Source: Clostridium sp. CAG:302
Lineage (GTDB): Bacteria; Bacillota_I; Bacilli_A; RF39; UBA660
Length of the DNA stretch: 64,000 nucleotides
Assembly: GCA_000431795.1 (NCBI GenBank)
Contig: FR887368.1
Span: forward strand, 26,250-90,249
Direction of reading: 5' to 3'
Shown here: piece after piece, positions 1 to 7,875 of the stretch
How positions within the stretch are numbered: position 1 is the first letter of the stretch
Layout: every line of letters begins with the position of its first letter
Program-made: the position numbers and the translations under genes
Notes under the pieces: model-generated
Told to the model about the DNA's origin: nothing
Databases searched by the model: none
Seen by the model: only the letters and a program-made list of their open reading frames with translations

Positions 1-29
1 CTAGGATATTTTTATATTTTATGTTATAT

Positions 30-83
30 CTACTTAAGTCTAAGGTTTTAAGTAGCATAATGGAGCCTGTAGTCTCCATTATG
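30..83. repeat. Two adjacent hairpins (intergenic hairpin cluster)
   Basis: Hairpin 1 (30-55) pairs CTACTTAAG with TTTAAGTAG around the loop TCTAAGGT. Hairpin 2 (56-83) has a perfect 10-bp stem CATAATGGAG/CTCCATTATG around CCTGTAGT. The same two loop sequences occur, in the opposite orientation, in the repeats at 567-665 and 12574-12672, including the identical 14-mer GAGCCTGTAGTCTC. Function unknown; other clusters of this type lie just 3' of genes. Confidence 0.7.
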
Positions 84-111
84 AATATTTATTTGTTCAC
101 TATAAAAGTTA

Positions 112-140
112 TTGCTTTTTTATTAAAATTAGCATATAAT
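112..140 (+). promoter_or_regulatory. Promoter for the small RNA
   Basis: TTGCTT (112-117) and a perfect TATAAT (135-140) are separated by 17 bp. The predicted start is near 147. No ORF with a ribosome binding site follows, but a series of hairpins ending in a strong terminator does. Confidence 0.6.
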
Positions 141-146
141 ATATAC

Positions 147-250
147 AGTGAGAGAAATTAGTCATAATAAAAATGGCTAACACCTATTTTCGTAAGGTGT
201 TCTCCCCTATTGTTAGATAGGGCACCCCCTGAGGTGCCCCGATTTTTTTT
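147..250 (+). ncRNA. Candidate small RNA of about 100 nt
   Basis: Downstream of the promoter lie four consecutive hairpins: TTAGTCAT/ATGGCTAA, AACACCT/AGGTGTT, CCCTAT/ATAGGG and the GC-rich GGGCACC/GGTGCCC. The last is followed by CGATTTTTTTT, a strong intrinsic terminator on the plus strand. A GC-rich terminator and a chain of stems in such AT-rich DNA suggest an abundant RNA. It converges with the short peptide ORFs at 286-378, so it would be antisense to any read-through of their transcript. I cannot assign it to a known RNA family. The shape recalls a tracrRNA tail, but no cas gene or CRISPR is visible. Confidence 0.5.
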
Positions 251-285
251 AATCTATTTTCTATGGCTACCTAGCACTATTACTG

Positions 286-330
286 CTATGTAACAAGAAT
301 AGTTAAAGCGTATGCTATAACTAATTCCAT
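286..330 (-). CDS. Very short hydrophobic peptide (14 aa), doubtful
   Basis: An ATG at 330 preceded by GGAGGAGG (341-348, spacing about 10) opens a 14-codon frame, MELVIAYALTILVT, almost wholly hydrophobic. It starts 4 bp after the stop of the 14-aa ORF at 334-378, so translation could be coupled. The layout (tiny hydrophobic peptide, convergent small RNA at 147-250) resembles type I toxin-antitoxin modules, but 14 residues is shorter than known Fst/TxpA-type toxins. It may be chance. Confidence 0.25.
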   Translation of the reverse strand: MELVIAYALTILVT

Positions 331-333
331 CTA

Positions 334-378
334 CTAATAACCTCCTCCCCCTAAGGTTAAGAAATTACTTTCTATCAT
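334..378 (-). CDS. 14-aa leader peptide carried by the 226-bp repeat
   Basis: A strong Shine-Dalgarno (GGAGAGGTGA) precedes ATG at 378. The frame encodes MIESNFLTLGGGGY and stops at 334. The first 11 codons are part of the 226-bp repeat and recur at 11645-11719, where the frame continues differently to 24 aa. Conserved promoter, ribosome binding site and start codon in both copies argue that this ORF is translated, perhaps as a leader or as the shared 5' end of an accessory module. No function recognised. Confidence 0.4.
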   Translation of the reverse strand: MIESNFLTLGGGGY

Positions 379-570
379 AAAATCACCTCTCCTTCCAAAG
401 TAAAAACCTTAGAAAAAGAAGAGAACACCATAAGTATTAACCACGCCAACATTATATACTAGTTTAAATATTATAGTCAAGGGAAATATGACTGTTTTTT
501 TAATATCTTTGTAAAGTCTTTATTTATAAGTGTTTATAAGATTTATATATACAATACAAATGTATACAAA
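345..570 (-). repeat. 226-bp repeat, copy 1
   Basis: This stretch matches 11686-11911 over its full, equal length of 226 bp with only scattered mismatches. It carries a minus-strand promoter, a Shine-Dalgarno, and the first codons of a short ORF. In this copy it is directly joined to the 99-bp repeat at 567-665; at the other locus the two repeats are separated by a GNAT gene. Confidence 0.9.
451..480 (-). promoter_or_regulatory. Promoter inside the 226-bp repeat
   Basis: On the minus strand TTGACT (480-475) and TATAAT (456-451) are separated by 18 bp. It would drive the leader ORF at 378. The copy at 11793-11822 keeps the same elements. Confidence 0.55.
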
Positions 571-665
571 ATAGTTTTAAACAAAGACCTTAGGCTTCGT
601 TTAATAGTGAGAGACTACAGGCTCGAACTGAGAATAAAAAGAAAAAGAAGATTACTCTTCTTAAC
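567..665 (-). repeat. 99-bp structured repeat, copy 1, with terminator
   Basis: Matches 12574-12672 nearly base for base. Read on the minus strand it begins with a terminator-like hairpin (AAGAAG/CTTCTT then a T-rich run), followed by hairpins with loops CCTGTAGT and CCTAAGGT. The last stem differs between copies but stays paired: TTAAACGAAG/CTTTGTTTAA here with a G-U pair on the minus strand, and a perfect stem in copy 2. This suggests a minus-strand RNA. It interrupts the 3' end of the nucleotidase-like gene at 615-887. Confidence 0.85.
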
Positions 666-887
666 TACACCATTTCTACTTTTAATTCTATTTACCAAAT
701 AACTTTGTACTATCCATTTAAACTTATCATAATCTAATACATTCCAAGCAAATATATCTTTAATATAATAGGCATTTTCATCTTTAATGGTACCATTAAT
801 AATCGTCTGATTGTATAATCTACCATATTCCAATATCACTGAATGCAAATCATTTATTGTTCCATCTATATCTATACCAACTATCAT
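615..887 (-). pseudogene. Truncated 5'(3')-deoxyribonucleotidase-like HAD protein
   Basis: The N-terminus MIVGIDIDGTINDLH is the DxDGT motif I of HAD hydrolases of the pyrimidine deoxyribonucleotidase type. Only about 67 residues of plausible protein remain. The C-terminal 20 or so residues are encoded by the 99-bp repeat and are low-complexity, so motifs II-IV are missing. Normal family length is roughly 180-200 residues. It overlaps the stop of the upstream fragment (884-1084) in a TTATGA junction, as in an operon. I read it as a gene remnant cut by the repeat. Confidence 0.6.
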
Positions 888-1084
888 AATTTTTTCCTTC
901 TAGTTTTCATATCTTCAATACTAGTAGCATGTGTTAATATACCATTTGGTAAATTAGTAGGAAATAGTTGAACATATTTCATATCATAGCAACCTGTCAA
1001 AAATTGTACCAATCTCTCTGTTTCAATAACAAAAACACCCAATCTTTTTCCATCATGTTCATCATTAAACCTTAATGGTTCCAA
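884..1084 (-). pseudogene. Gene fragment of unknown family
   Basis: The frame is open from 1135 to the stop at 884-886, but there is no ATG; the only formal start is a TTG at 1084 without a clear ribosome binding site. The peptide (GKRLGVFVIETERLV..., 66 aa from the TTG) looks protein-like rather than random and ends in a basic tail. The stop overlaps the start of the truncated nucleotidase. I do not recognise the family. It is probably the 3' end of a decayed gene. Confidence 0.35.
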
Positions 1085-1447
1085 TAAATAAGCATATTGT
1101 TTAACACTATGTTCAAGTCGATTAATTGCATTATATTAAAGAGAAAAATTAGAATAGTTTTATTTAACAGTTTTAAATTAATTGGCATTGCTATAGATGT
1201 ATCATATTTAACTGTTACTTTTTTCTAAACCTAAATTCTAAGGATTTTATTATATTTTTTCAAATTTTGACTATTATTGTTATCTGTAATATTCAATTTT
1301 AGGTACATCTTTAATTATTTAATAAAACATTATTAATTTTTCTCAGCAAAAACTAAATATCAATTTAAAATTTAACTTAATGATTTTTTTCTTGTATTTT
1401 TACTGAACCTAATAGCCTTATTTGTCTTAGTTCTAGTACTAATTCAA
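1085..1447. other. AT-rich gap between gene fragment and S66 peptidase
   Basis: About 360 bp of very AT-rich sequence. Apart from the open extension of the upstream fragment to 1135, I see no ORF with a ribosome binding site, no tRNA and no convincing hairpin terminator after the peptidase gene that ends at 1448. Confidence 0.5.
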
Positions 1448-2518
1448 CTACAACAATTTACAGGATTTAACATTAATTGTTTTGTTATCATAATCCACCG
1501 TTACTAAAGCATTATATTGTAAAAAGCATCGAGGAACAGCATGTCCGAAATTAATGTTATACAATATAGGAACACTACTATTTTTAAATATTTTTTTATA
1601 GATTTCCTTATATTCTTCGTAATATATTTCATCCATAGGTTTACCAATTAATAACCCCTTAACAGAATCCAATATTTTCCTTTTTTTCAATTCTAATAAC
1701 ATTATTTCTAATCTTTCTGGATTAACAATTTCTTCTGAAGTTTCTAAAAACAACACTTTATCTTTCCATTCTTCTATAGTAGGTAATAAATTATATTTTT
1801 CAAATATGACATTTTCCTCATTATATCTTTCCCCAGTTAATATATCATAAATACTATTTATACATCCACCGAATAATTTTCCTGTAATAATTCCATGACC
1901 ATTTAAAGTTTCAAATCCATGAGTTTCAGAGTGACAAACCCTTGATATTCCTAATTGTGTTGCGTCATAGCTATCTCTATTATCATACCAAACAGGACTA
2001 GACTTAATTTCAATTATATCATTATTATTGAAAAATTTAAGAAAATATTCTTTGGTATAATCTATCATTTCATTATCAAGCTCCGCAATATCTACTAAGA
2101 ATGCAGGACCATAAAATGTTGACAAGCCCAATTTATTTAGCATAAAATGATTAACAGTTGTATCAGAGAAACCAGAAAAAATTTTAGGATTCTTTTTTAC
2201 ACAATTAATAAATTCTTTATCCTCCATTAAATATGGTATTGTCTTATAAGTATCATCTCCACCAATTGCAGTAATAATCATCTTAATATCTTTATCTAAA
2301 AATGCCTGTTTTAAATCTTGTGCTCGAGATTCTGGATGATTTTTTAAATAATTTACTCCTTTAAGTGAATTATTCATAAACACAGGGACGAGTCCAAATT
2401 GTTTTAATCTTTTCACTCCCAATTCTAATTCATGTGCTACATATAACTCCCCTAAAATACCACTTGACAACGAAACAATAGCTACTTTATCACCTTTTTT
2501 TAAATTAAAATTGCTCAT
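1448..2518 (-). CDS. S66 family peptidase (MccF / LD-carboxypeptidase-like)
   Basis: Cytoplasmic 356-residue S66 peptidase. The family cleaves muropeptide L,D bonds (LdcA) or the acyl-sulfamoyl/phosphoramide-linked toxin microcin C (MccF self-immunity). Visible features are the N-terminal KKGDKVAIVSLSSG strand, the nucleophile-elbow region AIGGDDTY (about residues 100-107), GFSDTT, TFYGPAF, GGCINSIYD and the C-terminal NFGHAVPR histidine. The elbow carries Thr where MccF has Ser; a GGDDTY variant is, to my memory, common in a Lactobacillales subfamily, so activity should not be assumed. Last gene of the aminoacyl-tRNA-synthetase-like cluster, 9 bp after the HAD gene. An immunity role is inference from context. 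Confidence 0.8.
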   Translation of the reverse strand: MSNFNLKKGDKVAIVSLSSGILGELYVAHELELGVKRLKQFGLVPVFMNNSLKGVNYLKNHPESRAQDLKQAFLDKDIKMIITAIGGDDTYKTIPYLMEDKEFINCVKKNPKIFSGFSDTTVNHFMLNKLGLSTFYGPAFLVDIAELDNEMIDYTKEYFLKFFNNNDIIEIKSSPVWYDNRDSYDATQLGISRVCHSETHGFETLNGHGIITGKLFGGCINSIYDILTGERYNEENVIFEKYNLLPTIEEWKDKVLFLETSEEIVNPERLEIMLLELKKRKILDSVKGLLIGKPMDEIYYEEYKEIYKKIFKNSSVPILYNINFGHAVPRCFLQYNALVTVDYDNKTINVKSCKLL

Positions 2519-2527
2519 AAGTGCCTC

Positions 2528-3199
2528 TTAAACATTTAATATTTTTTTTGCAAAATCTTCAACCGAATTAAATTCTATACATCTAGTATCAAAGAATTTA
2601 ACTAAAGTATATTCGTCAACTTTTACAATTTTTAATTTTGCAGATAAAGCAGCTTCAATTCCCCTTTTTGAATCTTCTATAGCTAAGGCTTCTTCTGCAT
2701 TTTTGTTTAATACGTTTAATGCTTTTAAATAAGCATCACCACTTGGCTTCAAATTGTCAACATCTTCCCTAGCTATAATACAATCAAATAAATCATATAT
2801 ATTTAATTTTTCAATCAATGTGCAAAGATATCTACGCATGCAAGTAGTAACTAAGCCTAAAGTGAAGCCACTGTTTTTCAATCTTTTTAAACATTCTACT
2901 TTTTCTTTTGTTTCATTAGACATTACTGCTTCTGTAAATTTAGCTGTGTAACAAGAAAAAACTTCTTTCATTATTTTTTCATTTGAAACGTTTTTTAATA
3001 TTTCATAATCATTTCTTAAAGTGTCAAGTAACGTAGCATTTTTATCTAATTCGCATTCTTTATATATTTTTTCATCAATTTTTATTTTATATTTATTTAG
3101 TAATACTTCATAAAAGGACATATAGAATTCTTTTTCAGTATTAATTAACGTTCCATCCAAATCAAAAAGCAATGTGTTTATATTTTTAAAATTATTCAT
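2528..3199 (-). CDS. HAD-superfamily phosphatase (PGP/beta-PGM-like)
   Basis: A 223-residue HAD subfamily IA hydrolase. Motif I is LLFDLDGTLINTE near residue 12, motif II LGLVTT, motif III KPSGDAYLKAL, and motif IV LAIEDSKRGIEAA, all intact, with a helical cap between motifs I and II. Such enzymes remove phosphate from small metabolites; substrate cannot be read from sequence. The start codon follows the stop of glyS copy 1 by one base, so the two genes are almost certainly co-translated. In this cluster it could dephosphorylate a biosynthetic intermediate, or act on nucleotides released by the synthetase-like enzymes (inference). Confidence 0.8.
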   Translation of the reverse strand: MNNFKNINTLLFDLDGTLINTEKEFYMSFYEVLLNKYKIKIDEKIYKECELDKNATLLDTLRNDYEILKNVSNEKIMKEVFSCYTAKFTEAVMSNETKEKVECLKRLKNSGFTLGLVTTCMRRYLCTLIEKLNIYDLFDCIIAREDVDNLKPSGDAYLKALNVLNKNAEEALAIEDSKRGIEAALSAKLKIVKVDEYTLVKFFDTRCIEFNSVEDFAKKILNV

Positions 3200-3200
3200 T

Positions 3201-4571
3201 TTAAAATTCGATTCTTTCTCTAATATAATTTTTTACATCATCAACATTTAAAGTAATTTGTTCCATATTATCGCGATCTCTAATTGTTACTAAATTATTA
3301 TTTAATGTTTCATCATCAATTGTAATACACCATGGTGTTCCCATTGCATCTTCTCTTCTATATCTTTTACCAATTGTACCGCTATCATCATAATCACACA
3401 TAAAATGTTTTCTTAATGAATTATATATTTTTCTTGCTATTTCACTATGACGTTTTTTAATTAAAGGTAACACTGCTACTTTATATGGAGCGATTGCCGG
3501 ATGAAAACTCATTACTTCTCTAATTTCTCCATTTTCTAGTTTTTCTTTTCTATAATTGTTAAATAATAACGCTAATGTTAATCTGTCAGCACCAACAGTT
3601 GACTCAATAATATATGGTATAAATTTTTCTTTTGTTTCATCATCTACTGCAAACATTTTTTCTCCACTATATTCTTGATGTCTAGACAAATCATAGTCCG
3701 TTCTATTGTGCGTACCATTTATTTCTCCCCAGCCAAATGGAAATTTATAATCTATATCACACGCTTCTTTAGCATAATGTGCTAATTTTTCATGTGGATG
3801 ATATCTTAAGTCATCTTCAGTAATACCTAAATCAATAAAATACTGTTTGGCATATTCTTTGAACTCCTCATATAACTCATGATCTGTTCCAGGCTTACAA
3901 AATGTTTGAAATTCCATTTGTTCAAATTCAATTGTTCTAAAAGTAAAATTTCCTGGAGTAATTTCATTTCTAAAAGCTTTCCCAACTTGACCAATTGAAA
4001 ATGGCAAATTACTTCTTGTTGTTCTTCTAACATTTAAATAGTTTACATATTCCCCCTGGGCATTTTCAGGGCGCAAATATATAGTATTTTGTTTTTCTTC
4101 AACAACACCACGATTAGTTTTAAACATCAAATTAAATTCTCTAAGTGGTGTAAAGTTACTTTTGCCACACTTCGGACATGGAACGCAATTTTTATTTATA
4201 TAATTCATCATTTCTTCTTCCGTCATGGCATCAACATCTAATTCGGGATTATATTCACTAATTAAATTATCAACCCTATGTCTCATTTTACAATTTTTAC
4301 AATCAATTAATGGGTCACTAAAAGATTGAACATGTCCAGATGCTTCCCAAACTCTAGGATGCATTAAAATTGCAGCATCAACTTCATATGCATCGTCCCT
4401 TTCTTGAATAAATCTTTTTTTCCAAGTCTTTTTAATATTATCTTTTAACAAACTTCCCAAAGGACCATAATCCCATGTATTTGCAAGGCCACCATATATT
4501 TCACTTCCTTGATAAATAAAACCATATTGTTTACAAATATTCACCATATCTTTCATTGTTATTTCTTCCAT
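3201..4571 (-). CDS. glyS: Glycyl-tRNA synthetase, alpha2 type (copy 1)
   Basis: Class II GlyRS of 456 residues that charges tRNA-Gly. Motif 1 region GSEIYGGLANTWDYGPLG (22-39), zinc-knuckle cysteines CKNC (91-94) and CPKC (132-135), motif 2 GKAFRNEITPGNFTFRT (197-213), motif 3 IIESTVGADR (321-330) and a C-terminal anticodon-binding domain are all present. Start chosen at the ATG with GGAG about 9 bp upstream. A possible -10 (TATAAT, 4601-4596) lies in the 74-bp gap before it. There is no T-box leader. A second complete GlyRS lies only 1.9 kb upstream; either could be the housekeeping enzyme. Confidence 0.93.
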   Translation of the reverse strand: MEEITMKDMVNICKQYGFIYQGSEIYGGLANTWDYGPLGSLLKDNIKKTWKKRFIQERDDAYEVDAAILMHPRVWEASGHVQSFSDPLIDCKNCKMRHRVDNLISEYNPELDVDAMTEEEMMNYINKNCVPCPKCGKSNFTPLREFNLMFKTNRGVVEEKQNTIYLRPENAQGEYVNYLNVRRTTRSNLPFSIGQVGKAFRNEITPGNFTFRTIEFEQMEFQTFCKPGTDHELYEEFKEYAKQYFIDLGITEDDLRYHPHEKLAHYAKEACDIDYKFPFGWGEINGTHNRTDYDLSRHQEYSGEKMFAVDDETKEKFIPYIIESTVGADRLTLALLFNNYRKEKLENGEIREVMSFHPAIAPYKVAVLPLIKKRHSEIARKIYNSLRKHFMCDYDDSGTIGKRYRREDAMGTPWCITIDDETLNNNLVTIRDRDNMEQITLNVDDVKNYIRERIEF

Positions 4572-4645
4572 ATTTTATTTCTCCAATCTTAAATTATTAT
4601 ACTATATATTTTAACATATTTTTGCTTTTTTTACAAGACTCACTT

Positions 4646-5491
4646 TTATATTTTTGAAGCTAAGATAAAAGACATAAAAGAATATTTCATTCTTACCTCA
4701 TGATTAAAACTTAATTCAACTTTTACTAAATCATCAATATCTTTAGCTTTAAAATTAACATTTGGAAATTTCGAACCAAGATTGATATTTAAATCCATTA
4801 ATTTATTTTTTAATAATTTTATTATTTCAGAATTGTTTTTTGTATCTTCTTCAAAAAAATTTTTTTCCGATAAAAACAACTGGAATCCATCTTCAACTAA
4901 TATTTTTAAATTATGTTTTTTTAATAAGTTTCTTAAATCTTCATTATTAAACTTATTATGTTTTTCTTCATATTCTTTACTGTTCTTATTTGACCAAGAA
5001 ACATAATTTTTAAAGATTTCTGATTCTTGATTTGGTATAGCTATCAAAATATATTTATTGCTTAGTTCTATACACTTCTCAACAAATTCATCCATTTGTT
5101 GAGAAGTAAAGTGTTCTATTACGCCCAAGCTTAATACCAAATCGTATTTATCTACACATTCAAATAGATTGCCACAAATATATTCTATTGATACATTCAA
5201 ATCTTTAGATATTATCCTACCATATTTTGTGGCTGTGGGTGAAATATCTATTGCGTGTAATTTTAAATCGTTTTTTTTATTATGTAGAGCAATAGAAAAT
5301 GCAGCACTTCCTGCGCCTACTTCAATCGTAGTTTTTACATCATTAAGATATTTTTTTATCAAATTTATTGCCGAATAATTGCCTGCCCATCGTGCCGGCT
5401 GCCATTCATAGTATTTAATATCTTTAGCATATGTTAAAGAATTATAGATTCGTAATTGTTCATTCCAGTATTCTTTTTCTATATCCATCAT
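4646..5491 (-). CDS. Class I SAM-dependent methyltransferase
   Basis: 281 residues. The SAM-binding Rossmann motif I is TIEVGAGSAAFSIAL (about 55-69), followed by the acidic motif II HAIDIS and the post-motif LVLSLGVIEHF typical of small-molecule methyltransferases. The C-terminal half is helical and unassigned. The gene begins 4 bp after the amidohydrolase stop (GAGG ribosome site, tandem ATGs) and is followed by a 154-bp... in fact 74-bp gap to glyS copy 1. Acceptor substrate cannot be deduced; placement among amino-acid-activating enzymes suggests an amino acid or peptide derivative (inference). Confidence 0.75.
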   Translation of the reverse strand: MMDIEKEYWNEQLRIYNSLTYAKDIKYYEWQPARWAGNYSAINLIKKYLNDVKTTIEVGAGSAAFSIALHNKKNDLKLHAIDISPTATKYGRIISKDLNVSIEYICGNLFECVDKYDLVLSLGVIEHFTSQQMDEFVEKCIELSNKYILIAIPNQESEIFKNYVSWSNKNSKEYEEKHNKFNNEDLRNLLKKHNLKILVEDGFQLFLSEKNFFEEDTKNNSEIIKLLKNKLMDLNINLGSKFPNVNFKAKDIDDLVKVELSFNHEVRMKYSFMSFILASKI

Positions 5492-5495
5492 AACC

Positions 5496-6473
5496 TCACA
5501 AATTAAAGAATCTTTCTGAATTCTTTTTTAATACTTTTTCTTTATTATTCTTTGATAATTTTAATTTATTTAACCTATTTAACTGTTCATCATCATAAGT
5601 ATATGTTACTCTATCAGTATAGTTCCAATTATAATCTAAATCAAATGCCATCATTTCAATATCAAACATATTAAATAAAGTTTCCAAATAATTATCTGTT
5701 TTAACCATTAGTCTCTCAGGTTCATTTGTTAATAATATGTCTGGAGAAATGCCGGTCAAAAATTGTCCATTATTATCTTTCATAATTCTACTACATTCGC
5801 TTGACAATCTACAGCCATGAACTAAATATCCTTTAATATCATTTTTGACTAATAGTTTTAACCAGTTTATTGGATTATTTTCACTATACAAATAATCAAT
5901 CGGCGTTTTAGGATTTTTCACAAAATCTGTATGAATCACAAGGGGAACACCACTTTTTTTTAACAATGATAAGATATCTTGATTTACTCTATTTAAATCA
6001 TAAAGTCCAGTTGAAACTCCATGCACCTTCAAGCCTTTAATATTTAATGATAATAATTCCTCAATGTAATCAGGAGTATCAAAATATAAACTGATAGCTG
6101 GTATAAATTCTGCAGATATTTCACCTTTTAAATTTTTTAAATATCTAAAAATTTTTACATTAACTTCCATATAAGGATTTTTTGACATTTCGCCTTTTAT
6201 TATCTTTCCATTATTAATTACTTCACTAAAATATCTATATTTGCCATTAACATATTCCCATAAATAGTATACTTTTGTAAAATGTCTTATTTTATCAATA
6301 ATCATAGGTGATGTACATGGAGCAAAAAGAACCTTTTCAACAGAATTTTTTTTTGCTAATCGTTGATACTCCGAAAATGTCGGAAGATACGGCATCATTA
6401 TATTTTTACCTACAATTTCTTCATCATTTTCATAACCGATATGTGAATGGCTATCTATCGCTTTAATTTCCAT
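5496..6473 (-). CDS. Amidohydrolase-related TIM-barrel metal hydrolase
   Basis: 325 residues of the amidohydrolase-2 type. The N-terminal metal motif is IDSHSHIG (about 6-13). Further candidate ligands are the Lys/His of GLKVHG, VIHTDF, LVHGCR and the Asp of MAFDLD. The C-terminus ends in LSKNNKEKVLKKNSERFF, the usual terminal helix of this superfamily. Such enzymes hydrolyse or decarboxylate small amide or acid substrates. It sits between glyS copy 2 (19 bp) and the methyltransferase (4 bp), clearly in the same operon. Substrate unknown. Confidence 0.75.
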   Translation of the reverse strand: MEIKAIDSHSHIGYENDEEIVGKNIMMPYLPTFSEYQRLAKKNSVEKVLFAPCTSPMIIDKIRHFTKVYYLWEYVNGKYRYFSEVINNGKIIKGEMSKNPYMEVNVKIFRYLKNLKGEISAEFIPAISLYFDTPDYIEELLSLNIKGLKVHGVSTGLYDLNRVNQDILSLLKKSGVPLVIHTDFVKNPKTPIDYLYSENNPINWLKLLVKNDIKGYLVHGCRLSSECSRIMKDNNGQFLTGISPDILLTNEPERLMVKTDNYLETLFNMFDIEMMAFDLDYNWNYTDRVTYTYDDEQLNRLNKLKLSKNNKEKVLKKNSERFFNL

Positions 6474-6492
6474 TGTTATTTTTCCCTTCCGT

Positions 6493-7875
6493 TTATTTTC
6501 TAACTAACTTTCTTTTTAATACGTCTTCAACTTGCCCGGTTGAAATTTTTATCTGCTCTCTTGTGTCTCTGTCTCTAATTGTTAGCATTCCGTTCTCAAG
6601 TGTATCATTATCTATGCAAATTGAATAAGGAGTTCCAATCGCATCACTATTTTTATATCTTTTACCAATATTACCTTTATCGTCATAATAAGCCATCATC
6701 TCTTCTCGTAATTCTCTATATATATTCATTGCCAATTCTGAATGGGCTTTCTTTTCTAAAGGTAATACACTTACTTTCATTGGTGATATTGATTTATCTA
6801 AACTTAAAACAAATCTTTCTTTTCCATTTTCATCTACAAATTTATGAAGAGATTCACACAACAAAGCCAATATTGTTCTGTCTAAACCATAAGTTGATTC
6901 AATAATATAAGGAATATACTTTTCTTGAGTATATGGATCAAAATATTCCATTTTTTTACCGCTATATTCTTGATGTCTTGATAAATCAAAATCAGTTCTA
7001 TTATGTGTACCATTTATTTCGCCCCAACCAAATGGAAATAAATACTCTATATCACAAGCCTCTTTTGCATAATGAGCTAATTTTTCGTGATCCTTAAAGC
7101 GTAATTTATTATCAGGCAAGCCTAGACTTTCAAAAAACTTTTTACCATATTCTTTATAATATTCGTAAAGCTCATGATCAATTCCGGGCTTACAAAATGT
7201 TTGATATTCCATTTGCTCAAATTCAATGGTTCTAAATGTAAAATTTCCTGGAGTAATTTCATTTCTAAAGGCTTTTCCTATTTGCCCAATCGAAAAAGGT
7301 AATTTTGTATGCATACTTCTTAAAACATTTAAATAATTAACGTATTCGCCTTGAGCATTTTCAGGTCGCAAATATATTGTATTTTGATTACCTGTAGTTA
7401 CTCCTCGCTGTGTTTGAAACATTAAATTAAAATTTCTTAAAGAAGTAAAATTACTTTTTCCACATTTTGGGCAAGGAACCTTATTGTCGTATATATATTT
7501 CATCATTTCATCTTCTGTCATAGTGTCAACATCAATTAAAGAATTATAACCACTTATTAGGTTATCCACTCTATGCCTAGTTTTGCATTCTTTACAATCA
7601 ATTAGTGGATCACTAAACGATTGCACATGACCAGAAGCTTCCCATACCCTAGGGTTCATTAAAATATCTGCATCTATTTCAAAAGCATTATCATGATTTT
7701 GAATAAAATAATATCTCCATGCATCTTTAATATTGTTTTTTAATCTTATTCCTAAAGGGCCATAATCCCATGTATTCGCTAAGCCTCCATATATTTCGCT
7801 CCCTGGAAATATGAATCCATATTGTTGCGCAAATTTTACAATTTCACTCATAGTCATTTGTTTGTTATTTTCCAT
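6493..7875 (-). CDS. Glycyl-tRNA synthetase, alpha2 type (copy 2)
   Basis: 460 residues, roughly two thirds identical by eye to copy 1 and with every class II motif: GSEIYGGLANTWDYGPLG, CKEC and CPKC cysteines, GKAFRNEITPGNFTFRT and IIESTYGLDR. The start is placed at 7875 (MENNKQMTMSE), 8 bp after AAGGAGG, not at the upstream in-frame ATG at 7950; it overlaps the AlaRS-like stop by 11 bp. The motif 3 segment differs from copy 1 (YGLD against VGAD). A duplicated synthetase inside an accessory operon is a known self-resistance pattern, for example IleRS for mupirocin and SerRS for albomycin; that reading here is inference. Confidence 0.9.
   Translation of the reverse strand: MENNKQMTMSEIVKFAQQYGFIFPGSEIYGGLANTWDYGPLGIRLKNNIKDAWRYYFIQNHDNAFEIDADILMNPRVWEASGHVQSFSDPLIDCKECKTRHRVDNLISGYNSLIDVDTMTEDEMMKYIYDNKVPCPKCGKSNFTSLRNFNLMFQTQRGVTTGNQNTIYLRPENAQGEYVNYLNVLRSMHTKLPFSIGQIGKAFRNEITPGNFTFRTIEFEQMEYQTFCKPGIDHELYEYYKEYGKKFFESLGLPDNKLRFKDHEKLAHYAKEACDIEYLFPFGWGEINGTHNRTDFDLSRHQEYSGKKMEYFDPYTQEKYIPYIIESTYGLDRTILALLCESLHKFVDENGKERFVLSLDKSISPMKVSVLPLEKKAHSELAMNIYRELREEMMAYYDDKGNIGKRYKNSDAIGTPYSICIDNDTLENGMLTIRDRDTREQIKISTGQVEDVLKRKLVRK

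Noticed and set aside
147..250. tracrRNA of a CRISPR-Cas9 system
   Set aside because: No cas gene, no CRISPR array and no repeat with clear anti-repeat complementarity is visible in the window. Left open only as a question about the sequence to the left.
1448..2518. Firm assignment as microcin C immunity protein MccF
   Set aside because: The S66 family also includes muropeptide carboxypeptidases, and the elbow has Thr rather than the MccF Ser; family-level call kept only.
4572..4645. T-box riboswitch before glyS
   Set aside because: The gap is only 74 bp and lacks the AGGGTGG-type antiterminator sequence; likewise no T-box in the 19-62 bp gaps elsewhere in the cluster.
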